Origin: Methylobacterium sp. Leaf104
Lineage (GTDB): Bacteria > Pseudomonadota > Alphaproteobacteria > Rhizobiales > Beijerinckiaceae
Assembly (NCBI RefSeq): GCF_001422885.1
Contig: NZ_LMMZ01000013.1
Span: 1 to 36,023, forward strand
Direction of reading: 5' to 3'
Length of the DNA: 36,023 bases
In this document: positions 27,201 to 33,562 of the stretch, in pieces
Position numbering within the stretch: position 1 is the stretch's first letter
How the letters are laid out: the number at the start of each line of letters is the position of its first letter
Notes under the pieces: model-generated
What the model saw: only the letters and a program-made list of their open reading frames with translations
The model's database searches: none
Told to the model about the DNA's origin: nothing
Made by a program: the position numbers and the translations under genes

Positions 27201-27690
27201 GGCCAACGCCCGGCACTGGGCGGTGCTGAAGCTCGCGGGCCTGATGCTCGGCACCGCCATCGGCCGCCACCGGGCCGGCCAGCAGGACCCGCTGCTCGCC
27301 CGCTCGGGCGCCCTGTTCGGGGCCCTGACCGGGGGCGCCTTCGCGGGCCTCGCGCAGGATTACGACGCCGCCGACACCCCCCGCCTCGCCGGGCGCCGCG
27401 CCACGGGCGCGCTCGTGCCCGTGGAGGGCCTGAGCGAGGGCACCCGCGACCAGCTCTACCTCGCCCTTCGGCTGGCCTACCTGGAGGACTACGCCGCCCG
27501 GGCCGAGCCCGCGCCCTTCATCGGCGACGACCTCTTCCTGACCTTCGACGACGCCCGCACCGCCCACGGCCTGGAGGCCCTGGCGGCGGTGGGCGACACG
27601 ATCCAGCCGATCCTGTTCACCCACCACCGCCACGTGGCGGACCTGGCCCGGGCGCGGCTGGGGAACGTGGTGGACGTGCTCGACCTGTGA
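24241..27690 (+). CDS. yhaN: SMC/Rad50-like ATPase, YhaN family
   Basis: The 1149-residue protein starts MRLLSLALERYGPFTGRTV with Walker A GANEAGKSS at 32-40. The middle (about 200-1000) is Ala/Glu/Arg-rich heptad-like coiled coil. The C-terminal ATPase half has the ABC signature LSEGTRDQLYLALRLA at 1064-1079, a Walker B/D-loop region FIGDDLFLTFDD at 1093-1104, and an H-loop-like FTHHRH. It resembles YhaN, the SbcC/Rad50-like partner of YhaO, which together act on DNA ends. No zinc-hook CxxC was noticed in the coiled coil, as expected for YhaN rather than SbcC. It is 94 bp after the M48 gene and ends 22 bp from the convergent OmpW-like gene. Confidence 0.9.
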   Translation: MRLLSLALERYGPFTGRTVTFREDARLHVVLGANEAGKSSALSAVTDLLFGIETRTRYDFLHDMPQMRIGAEIRAADGRRLGFRRRKGNRNTLVDAADGPLPEDALAPFLGGLSREVFCRAFGLDARALRAGAAEMMDAEGEVGASLFAAASGLRGYSGLQAELEGEAADIFMPRAAQSRTFYQALGRYDEARKAIRAGELRAGDWRDLNGEIEAAGAALAALKAERGRIAAEQARLTRLRRVGPLLQAIDAAAARAEAEPDLIAVPEAWIDRLGQALAALRTTAEAAARTQAAAAEAALVLEQVPVDEGVLARADEILEAFRGTDRFDKGGIDLPRIQGEADAFARELAQLAARIGLPDAEALRARQPSDAARARIEGLIRAGREGAATIARLRQDRAARQAERDRLAAAMDEAGALADPAPLRADLKAFAGLRRDLDRRDDLDAALTREAASIRAQAGRLSPPILDLDAYTAGRPPSAEAVARYRRTLDGALRERDRAADRLAAARSAVARRRARLEARAAGRPIPSLADLLDLRARRDALLADLPGGAPDALARFGAALAAADRAADDLVSDAARVAEQGADTRSLAAEQAEAAAADEALAACETRLAEGAAAWRAAWAPCGIDPAAPAEMAAWLTEVETLQDAAQGLETTRLEQARMAARAEACRAPLADLSRRAGLPDLAGLDLGRMLARLEDRVAELALRWETVREAKTRAETAAEQIARTEAALAEALAREAAWRGAWEAAIADLGLMGAASTDEAEAALAAWRAVPAALSERDNRLGRVNGIARDIEVYRGAVARLTGAVAPDLAALPPTAAMKALHTRLQNALKGESRRAELARQRDAAEAARAQAARAAQAAGADLAALMGEGAAALPAGTDPETLHARLTARRACQAELAERRAELARAADGLAEADLRADLAALTGDDIEGRLANLAAEEEDLDQRGKLAFADRDRHERRRAELEGGIGAELALAQRKAAEAELQANARHWAVLKLAGLMLGTAIGRHRAGQQDPLLARSGALFGALTGGAFAGLAQDYDAADTPRLAGRRATGALVPVEGLSEGTRDQLYLALRLAYLEDYAARAEPAPFIGDDLFLTFDDARTAHGLEALAAVGDTIQPILFTHHRHVADLARARLGNVVDVLDL

Positions 27691-27712
27691 GGCGCGCCGG
27701 GCGGCCCGCCGT

Positions 27713-28384
27713 TCAGAACCGGTAGCCGAGGCCCGCGCCGACGACGAGCATGTTCAGGTCGACCTCCACCCCCACGCCGCCGAGGCCGTAGGATTGCCTC
27801 GGCACGAAGACGTACTTCACCATGGCGTTCGCGAACCAGCGGCCGCCGAGGTGATAGTCGAAGCCGGCCTGGAGCACGGGGCTGACCTGCGACTTGAGCC
27901 GGAAATCGGCGATGCCCTTCGCCGGTTGGATCGCCAGGGGCGTCGTCGCGGCGAGGCCGACGCCCAGATAGGGGTTCAGGCGCGCGCCCGGCAGGATGTG
28001 GAGCTGCATCATCCCCATCGCCGCCGCGGTCCAGATCGACCCGACCGCGATGTCGCCCACCAGCGTGCCCCGGATGCTCGGGCGGCTCCGGGACGCGCCG
28101 GCCTGGACCTCGACGGCGATGTGATCCGTGAGGAAGTAGGAGAGGTCGGCATCCGGGAGGATGGCCACGGGCGTGTCGACCCGTCCGCCGATGAGGTCGA
28201 TCCGCGAGTGGCGCTCCGTGGGGATCGACCCGGACACGCGGCCGCGGACGAGCCAGTCCCCGGCCCGAAGGCCCGCGACATCGCCCGGCGCGGACGGCTC
28301 CGCCGCCGAAGCCGGCTCCGCTGCCGGCAAGAGGGCGAGGAGTCCGACCAGGATCGGGATCGGGCGTAGGGTCAGCGCCGACAT
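27713..28384 (-). CDS. OmpW-family outer membrane protein
   Basis: The 223-residue product has a signal peptide (LRPIPILVGLLALLPAAEPASA, cleavage near ASA-AEP), then a beta-barrel of about eight strands. Family traits are AGDWLVRGRVSG near the start of the mature part, the LPDADLSYFLTDHIAVEV block, the LNPYLGVGLA strand, and a C-terminal Phe in VGAGLGYRF that serves the Bam complex. OmpW proteins form narrow barrels for small hydrophobic molecules. The ATG at 28384 follows a leader of about 190 nt from a plausible promoter (28583-28611). Monocistronic. Confidence 0.9.
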   Translation of the reverse strand: MSALTLRPIPILVGLLALLPAAEPASAAEPSAPGDVAGLRAGDWLVRGRVSGSIPTERHSRIDLIGGRVDTPVAILPDADLSYFLTDHIAVEVQAGASRSRPSIRGTLVGDIAVGSIWTAAAMGMMQLHILPGARLNPYLGVGLAATTPLAIQPAKGIADFRLKSQVSPVLQAGFDYHLGGRWFANAMVKYVFVPRQSYGLGGVGVEVDLNMLVVGAGLGYRF

Positions 28385-28752
28385 GATATCTGCTCTCGGA
28401 TGGATGCGCCGCGCGATGGCGTCGAGGTTCTCCGCCCCGAGGGGGCGGCCGCGGGGGCGTGCCTCCCGTGGTCTCCCTCTCCGGGAGGCCCATCCTATCG
28501 GCCCAAACCTTTTACAGACTATTTATGCCCTGGCATTGTGCCATCTTTAATATGTGCGGGATTAGTCTTCAGGGTGTCCGGTCTTATCTGAAAAAACGTA
28601 TCGGATTTCAAGAAAAACGCTCACCATCCCTGGTCGACCCGGAATGTCTGGATCGATCGCCGTTTTACGAACCAGTCTAGACATGACAGAGATCCGTGGT
28701 CGGCATGTACTTCGAGGCCTTGGGGCTCTCCTGACCGGGAGCGTGTCGTTCC
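28385..28752. other. Divergent AT-richer region between ompW-like gene and diguanylate cyclase
   Basis: About 370 bp, clearly less GC-rich between 28500 and 28700 than anywhere else near. It carries the ompW-side promoter candidate and a small symmetric site TGGCATTGTGCCA at 28535-28547. Open frames across it are not credible proteins. This is probably the regulatory region for both flanking genes. Confidence 0.5.
28583..28611 (-). promoter_or_regulatory. Sigma-70-type promoter candidate for the OmpW-like gene
   Basis: On the minus strand TTGAAA (28606-28611) and GATAAG (28583-28588) are separated by exactly 17 bp in an AT-rich patch. Five of six -35 bases and four of six -10 bases match consensus. 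The untranslated leader would be about 190 nt. Confidence 0.45.
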
Positions 28753-29973
28753 ATGACGCTTGATCTCTATACGCTGCACTTTTCCAGCGCGGCCAGCCGG
28801 TGCGCCTACGTGTGCGTCTTCCTCGTGCTGGTCCTGAGCCAGCGCCGCCAGACTCATCTCTGGCAGTGGATGGGCGCCATGGGCCTGTCGATGACGGGGT
28901 CGTTCGTCATGATGTGGGCGGGGCCGGACGAACTGCCCCCGCTGCCCGTCGCGACGATCGTCTACGGGATCTACGGCGGAAGCCTCGTCCTCGCCTGGAC
29001 CGGCCTGCGCAGCTTCTTCGGGCGACCGGTTCGGCTAGGGCTCGCCCTCGTCCTCGCGGTCCTCCCCGGCCTGATCTACCCGGCCCTCCACGGGCTCGGC
29101 ATCTCCACCCGGCTGGCCCTCGCGGCGGTCTTCGCCTGCTGCCTCCTGCCGACCCTCCTCGCCGTGTTCGAGACCGTCCGCCTCTCGGCCGGGGCCGAAC
29201 GGCTCTGGGCGCAGTCCATCGAAACCGTGGCGTTCGGGTCCTACGCCCTCATCTTCCTGCTCTCCATCGGGATGATGATCGGAACCGATCGGCCGGTCGC
29301 CTCGGCCGAGAGCGCGCGCATCTCCATGGTCCTGGATCAGGTCATGGGAGTGTTCATCTACTTCGGCTTCGTCGCGATGACCGCCGAGCGCGCCAATCGC
29401 ACCCTCCTGCGTCTCGCCGAGACCGATCCGCTCACCGGCCTGTCCAACCGCCGCGGCCTGGAGAAGATGCTGAGCCGTCGCTTCCCGCACCCGGGAGCCG
29501 GCGCGGCGGGCGGCGTCCTGATCCTCGACATCGACCACTTCAAGGCCATCAACGACCGCCACGGGCACGAGGGCGGGGACCTCGTTCTGTCGGCGTTCGC
29601 GGCCCGGATGACGGCCGTCCTGAGGTCGACGGACATGGTCGCCCGCTGGGGCGGCGAGGAGTTCCTCGTGGTGCTTCCGGGCATCGATGCGAACGAACTC
29701 TTCAGCGTGGCCGAACGGTTGCGGGCCTGCATCGCCGACGCGTCGTTTCCCCTCCCGGCCGGCCCCCTGCCGGTGACCGTGAGCATCGGGTGCGCCATGA
29801 TGTCCCCGGAGGCCGGGACTTTCGAGGACGCGACGCGGCAGGCCGATGCCGCGCTCTACGAGGCCAAGGCCGGGGGGCGGAACCGCGTCTGCCGGGCTCC
29901 CACGCCCGCGACGCCGGCCGACGCATCGGCCCCGGCGGACGAGGTGGTCCTCGGCGGCCTGCGCGCGGCCTGA
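28753..29973 (+). CDS. Membrane diguanylate cyclase (GGDEF)
   Basis: The 406-residue protein has six or seven hydrophobic segments in residues 1-215, a MASE-like sensor without a recognisable periplasmic domain, then a cytoplasmic GGDEF domain starting AETDPLTGLSNRR. The active site is GGEEF at 300-304, LDIDHFKAIND is intact, and the RxxD feedback site is RSTD at 291-294. It should make c-di-GMP from two GTP in response to an unknown membrane signal. The tail after about 375 is Ala/Pro-rich. It is alone on the plus strand, divergent from the OmpW-like gene. Confidence 0.92.
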   Translation: MTLDLYTLHFSSAASRCAYVCVFLVLVLSQRRQTHLWQWMGAMGLSMTGSFVMMWAGPDELPPLPVATIVYGIYGGSLVLAWTGLRSFFGRPVRLGLALVLAVLPGLIYPALHGLGISTRLALAAVFACCLLPTLLAVFETVRLSAGAERLWAQSIETVAFGSYALIFLLSIGMMIGTDRPVASAESARISMVLDQVMGVFIYFGFVAMTAERANRTLLRLAETDPLTGLSNRRGLEKMLSRRFPHPGAGAAGGVLILDIDHFKAINDRHGHEGGDLVLSAFAARMTAVLRSTDMVARWGGEEFLVVLPGIDANELFSVAERLRACIADASFPLPAGPLPVTVSIGCAMMSPEAGTFEDATRQADAALYEAKAGGRNRVCRAPTPATPADASAPADEVVLGGLRAA

Positions 29974-30072
29974 GCCGACCGCTCCTGGCATCGGGTTCGC
30001 CGATGGGCTGCCGCCGGTCCGAACGCCCATGTGGGGGCGCAGGCCCTCGTCGCGTCGGCCTGCGGGGCGGGA

Positions 30073-31242
30073 TCATCCGGCCCCGATTGCCCCGACCTCT
30101 CCCGGGCATGCCGCCGATGCCCGGGGGCGGCGCCAGACCATGCGGCCGATCAGCAATCCGAGGCGGCGGCAGAACAGGGCGAGGCCGAGGCACCAGGCCA
30201 GGCCGGCCAGCAGCGCGCTCGCGAGGGCCGCGAGGCCGGCGCCGAGGGCCAGGGCGCCGCGCCCGAGGAGCGCGAGGGCGGCGCGGGTGCGGGGACCGAG
30301 GCGCTCGCCGAGGCGGACCGCGCGGGCGAGGTCGGCGGGGTCCCGGGCGAGCCCGAGCACCTGCATCACCCCGCGCTGGCCGGTGCGGCGGCCGAGGGCG
30401 AGGGCGTCGCCCGCGAGGGCCGTCAGGCGCGTCGCCGGGCCGGGGCGGATGGCGAGGCTCGCGGCCGTCCGGGCGCCGGCGAGGTCGAGGCGGGCGGAGG
30501 CGCCGACCGCGCGGGCCAGGGCCTCCCCGTCGATGCCGGTGCGCACCGTGCGCCCGAGACTCGCCGCCAGGGCGGGCGAGAGCCGGCCGCCGCGCCGGGC
30601 CGCCTTCAGCACGGTCAGGCCCGCGCGCGGGCCCGCCCCCGCCCCGGCCGTCCAGGTCGAGAGGGTGAGCGGCAGGCCGACCAGGGCCATGCCGAGGAGG
30701 AGCGGGTCGTAGGGCTCGGCGCGGGCGTAGCGCCCGCCCTCCCGCAGGAGGTCGCGCAGGTCGCCGATCCCGGTGACGTCGGCCGCGAGGGTGCCGGCGA
30801 GGCCTGCCATTCCCTCCGCGCTGCCCGAGACCGCGCCGGCGGCGAAGTCCCGCGCCGCGCGAGCGACCCGGCCCTGCGCCAGGGCCTCGGCGCCTGCCCG
30901 GCGGGCCGGATCGACGGGCAGGCCGCGGGCCTCGGCCAGTGCCAGGAAGCTCCGGGCCAGGTCCTCGTCCTCCGCCGCGATCGCGGCGTCGAGGCCCGCC
31001 TCCAGGCGCTCGGGCGTGGCCGCCCGCTCCAGGCGGATCTCCGCCAGGGCACCGGGATCCTCGGCCGCTGCCAGGAGGCGGCCCGCGAGGTAGGCCGGCG
31101 CGAGCACGGGGACCGCCGCGGCCGCCAGGGTCGCGCCGCCCGCGAGCAGGCCGATCCAGCCCGCACCCGCCCGGATCCGGGCCAAGGCGGTGTGCGGGCG
31201 CATCCGCCTCGTCGTCGCGCGTCCCGTCGCCGCCTCGTCCAT
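30073..31242 (-). CDS. Membrane protein of unknown function
   Basis: The 389-residue, very Ala/Gly/Arg-rich protein has a hydrophobic segment near 27-55 (IGLLAGGATLAAAAVPVLAP), one in the middle (LLLGMALVGLPLTLSTW) and a C-terminal pair (ALGAGLAALASALLAGLAW, then CLGLALF). Between them lies a predicted helical soluble part with charged stretches (EDEDLARSFLALAEARGL). The ATG at 31240-31242 is used; an in-frame ATG at 31203 would give MRPHTALARI. I do not recognise the family. It converges with the diguanylate cyclase gene, 99 bp away. Confidence 0.7.
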   Translation of the reverse strand: MDEAATGRATTRRMRPHTALARIRAGAGWIGLLAGGATLAAAAVPVLAPAYLAGRLLAAAEDPGALAEIRLERAATPERLEAGLDAAIAAEDEDLARSFLALAEARGLPVDPARRAGAEALAQGRVARAARDFAAGAVSGSAEGMAGLAGTLAADVTGIGDLRDLLREGGRYARAEPYDPLLLGMALVGLPLTLSTWTAGAGAGPRAGLTVLKAARRGGRLSPALAASLGRTVRTGIDGEALARAVGASARLDLAGARTAASLAIRPGPATRLTALAGDALALGRRTGQRGVMQVLGLARDPADLARAVRLGERLGPRTRAALALLGRGALALGAGLAALASALLAGLAWCLGLALFCRRLGLLIGRMVWRRPRASAACPGEVGAIGAG

Positions 31243-31428
31243 GTCCGCCCTTCGTAGACCTGTCTGCCCTTCCTAAGGCAGGGCCGGGTCCGACGCGATG
31301 CCCGCGCGGTGCCCGACGACCCGATGCCTGGGGCGGCTCCGATCGGGCGCGCCGCATCGTCACCCCGGCGGGTCCGGCTCACGGAGGGGCGATCCCGGAC
31401 CCGGCCGACGCGGCACGGCGCCGGACGC

Positions 31429-31650
31429 TCAGTCCGTCCGCACCACCGGCATGCGATGCAGGACCCGCCCCTCCGCGTCCCGGATCAGGAGGTCCCAGGG
31501 GCCGTCGACATCGAGCAACTCGCCCGCTCCGCGCAGTTCCTCAATGACCAGTTCGGCCTGGTCGATGGCTTGCCCGAGGTCGGCTGCTTCGGCGCCCTTC
31601 ACGTCGGACATCGTGGTTCGGCCGTCGGTCAGGTCGAAGTGGAAGCGCAT
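31429..31650 (-). CDS. Small DUF6894-like protein
   Basis: The 73-residue protein starts MRFHFDLTDGRTTMSDVKGA, with the F-[FH]-D-L-x-D-G start and a D-x-x-G turn typical of DUF6894-like proteins. The helix QAIDQAELVIEELRG and the closing strands WDLLIRDAEGRVLHRMPVV follow. It lacks the basic tail seen in the relative at 9408-9719. Function unknown. The ribosome site is weak. It may be read with the downstream membrane protein (186 bp away on the same strand). Confidence 0.75.
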   Translation of the reverse strand: MRFHFDLTDGRTTMSDVKGAEAADLGQAIDQAELVIEELRGAGELLDVDGPWDLLIRDAEGRVLHRMPVVRTD

Positions 31651-31992
31651 CGGGGAAATGGCCCTTGGGAGGCAGGGATCGGCATGGGCCTGACGCCTTC
31701 GCTTCCGCTGGCCTGCCGCTCGACCCGCTTCGCATCCCCGTCCGGCCGGGAGGATGCGAAGCGGATCGGAAGCGCCGTGCCGATCAGATGTGTGCTGCGT
31801 CGTGGTCGGCGTGGGGTCGTTGCCCGATCCCGGCGTGTTCCGGTGGGAATCGGGCGTCTCGTTCAGGGACGATGCCGTCGCTGGCCCGGATGCGCAATTT
31901 AGCTACAAGCAGGTATTGACAACCCCAGGGCGATCATACGTCTTAGTTGTTGCACTGCAAAAACGTCCCGCGACGTTCGGAGAGGCGGATCG
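31651..31992. other. Hairpin-rich region upstream of the 42-residue ORF
   Basis: About 340 bp with two stems: 31725-31764, and GCCCGAT (31822-31828) with ATCGGGC (31849-31855). It then becomes AT-richer, with a TTGACA at 31916-31921 that could be a -35 box; no strong -10 is evident. A small structured RNA could be encoded here, but nothing recognisable. Confidence 0.45.
31725..31764. repeat. Perfect 13-bp inverted repeat
   Basis: CCGCTTCGCATCC (31725-31737) and GGATGCGAAGCGG (31752-31764) with a 14-nt loop that is itself GC-palindromic. It lies upstream of the DUF6894-like gene (minus) and of the 42-residue ORF (plus). REP-like or a transcript-end hairpin. Confidence 0.5.
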
Positions 31993-32121
31993 ATGACGGG
32001 CCTCGAGGGGCAGCTTGCGAGTCCGGATGCCGAAGCGCCAACCGGGGGAATCGCGGCGCTTCGCGCGCATATCCGGGCCATTCTCGGACGCCTCAAGCCG
32101 GCGCGTCCGACGCCCCCCTGA
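31993..32121 (+). CDS. 42-residue ORF, unknown function
   Basis: The peptide begins MTGLEGQLASPDAEAPTGGI and ends LRAHIRAILGRLKPARPTPP, with a basic amphipathic helix (AALRAHIRAILGRLK) in the second half. A GGAGAGG lies about 7 nt before the ATG at 31993, and a TTGACA -35-like box is 70 bp upstream. It faces the type I secretion adaptor gene, whose stop is 88 bp away. It has no signal peptide or RTX repeats. Support rests on the ribosome site and composition, so it may not be real. Confidence 0.4.
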   Translation: MTGLEGQLASPDAEAPTGGIAALRAHIRAILGRLKPARPTPP

Positions 32122-32158
32122 TCGGGCACGAAACCACCCTCGGCACCCGACCCGCTTC

Positions 32159-32234
32159 CACGCGCCAAGTCTTCCTTGTCACACCAAGTCCTGATACTCG
32201 CGCCAAGCCTTACTTCTCGCGCCAGGCCTTGGCG
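32159..32234. repeat. Degenerate 19-bp tandem repeat, four units, across the end of the hlyD-like gene
   Basis: Units begin at 32159, 32178, 32197 and 32216 with exact 19-bp spacing. Their cores read CGCGCCAAGTC, CACACCAAGTC, CGCGCCAAGCC and CGCGCCAGGCC. The last unit and part of the third lie inside the adaptor gene (stop at 32210-32212), so the repeat has grown over its 3' end. Confidence 0.6.
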
Positions 32235-33562
32235 ATCTGGTCGGTCAGCGGCTTGGTCAGGTAGCTGAGCACCGAGCGGTTGCCGAGCTGCATGAAGGTC
32301 TCGACCGGCATGCCCGGAACCAGGCGGGCCGCGCCGAGACGCTCCTTCTGGTCCTCCGGCACCCGGATGCGGGCGGTGTAGTAGCTCATGCCGGTCTTCG
32401 GGTCGGAGGTGACGTCGGCCGAGACCCGCGACACCACCCCGTCGATCTCCGGCGTCGTGCGCTGGTTGAAGGCCGAGAAGCGCAGCACCGCCGCCTGGTC
32501 GAGGCGGACGTTGTCGATGTCCTGCGGCTGGATCTTCACCTCCACCGCGAGCTGGTCCGCTTCCGGCACGATCAGCATGGCGGGCTCGGAGGGCGTCACG
32601 AGGCCGCCGATGGTGTGCACCGTCAGCTGGTGCACCGTGCCCGACTGGGGCGCGCGCATGTCGACGCGCTTGAGCTGGTCCTCGGCGGCGACGCGCTTCT
32701 CGACGTATTCCGACCACTTGCCGCGGATCTCGGCGAGATCCTTGCCGGTCTCGGTGCGCATGTCGCCGTCGATCTGCAGGATCTGCAGCTCGGTCTCGGC
32801 GATCTTGCCGCGGGCCGAGGCCGTCGCGGCGAGGAGCTGGCCGCGCTCGCCGTCGAGGCGGGCCGCGTCGCGTTCCAGGGCGTTGACGCGGGCCAGCGGC
32901 ACCAGGTTCTTGGCATAGAGCTCGCGCACGCCCTGCAGCTCGCCGGTGATGAAGCCGACCTCGCGCGCCTTGGCGGCGACCTGCTCGGTCAGGCCCTTGA
33001 TCTCCTCGCGCAATTGCTGGACGCGCTCGCGCAGCTGCGCCTTCTGGCCCTCGCGGCCGGCCACGCGCGCGTTGAACAGCCGGGTCTCGCCCTCGATCAG
33101 GTGGGCGACGGCCGGATCGCCGTCCCGGCGGGCCAGCAGCTCGGGCGGGAAGGTGATGGCGGCGGCGCCGTCGCGCTCGGCCTCGTCGCGGGCGCGCCTC
33201 GCGGCGAGCTCGTCCAGGGCCTTGAGGATGATGTCGAGGTTGGCCCGGGTCTGGGTCTCGTCGAGGCGGATCAGGATGTCGCCGGCCTTGACGCGCATGC
33301 CGTCGCGCACCCGCAGTTCGCCGACCACGCCGCCGGTGGGGTGCTGCACCTTCTTGACGTCGGACTCGACCACGAGCTGGCCCGGCGCGATCACGGCGCC
33401 GGAGATCTGGGTGAAGGTGGCCCAGCCGCCCACGCCCACCACCAGCACCGCGCCCAGGGCGAGGCTGAGGGCGAGGTGGCGGCGGATCGAGCCCTGGGCT
33501 GTGGGCCGCGGAGCCGTGAGGGCGGGCTGCAGATCGATCGGGCTGAGGGCGACGGCCATCAT
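32210..33562 (-). CDS. Type I secretion membrane fusion protein, HlyD/PrtE family
   Basis: The 450-residue adaptor connects the inner-membrane ABC transporter to a TolC-like outer-membrane channel. One N-terminal transmembrane helix (about 31-52, LALSLALGAVLVVGVGGW) follows a short cytoplasmic tail. Then comes the lipoyl-like start VIAPGQLVVESDVKKVQHP, a long alpha-hairpin (about 130-290, including EGQKAQLRERVQQLREE), and the beta-barrel with MRAPQSGTVHQL. The C-terminus MPVETFMQLGNRSVLSYLTKPL is the conserved end of the family. The ATG at 33562 overlaps the TGA of the transporter gene (ATGA), indicating coupling. A second ATG follows directly. No tolC or substrate gene is in the window. Confidence 0.93.
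   Translation of the reverse strand: MMAVALSPIDLQPALTAPRPTAQGSIRRHLALSLALGAVLVVGVGGWATFTQISGAVIAPGQLVVESDVKKVQHPTGGVVGELRVRDGMRVKAGDILIRLDETQTRANLDIILKALDELAARRARDEAERDGAAAITFPPELLARRDGDPAVAHLIEGETRLFNARVAGREGQKAQLRERVQQLREEIKGLTEQVAAKAREVGFITGELQGVRELYAKNLVPLARVNALERDAARLDGERGQLLAATASARGKIAETELQILQIDGDMRTETGKDLAEIRGKWSEYVEKRVAAEDQLKRVDMRAPQSGTVHQLTVHTIGGLVTPSEPAMLIVPEADQLAVEVKIQPQDIDNVRLDQAAVLRFSAFNQRTTPEIDGVVSRVSADVTSDPKTGMSYYTARIRVPEDQKERLGAARLVPGMPVETFMQLGNRSVLSYLTKPLTDQIAKAWREK

Noticed and set aside
28459..28680. 73-residue frame in the AT-richer region
   Set aside because: No ribosome site and it covers a promoter-like region; composition is unlike neighbouring proteins.
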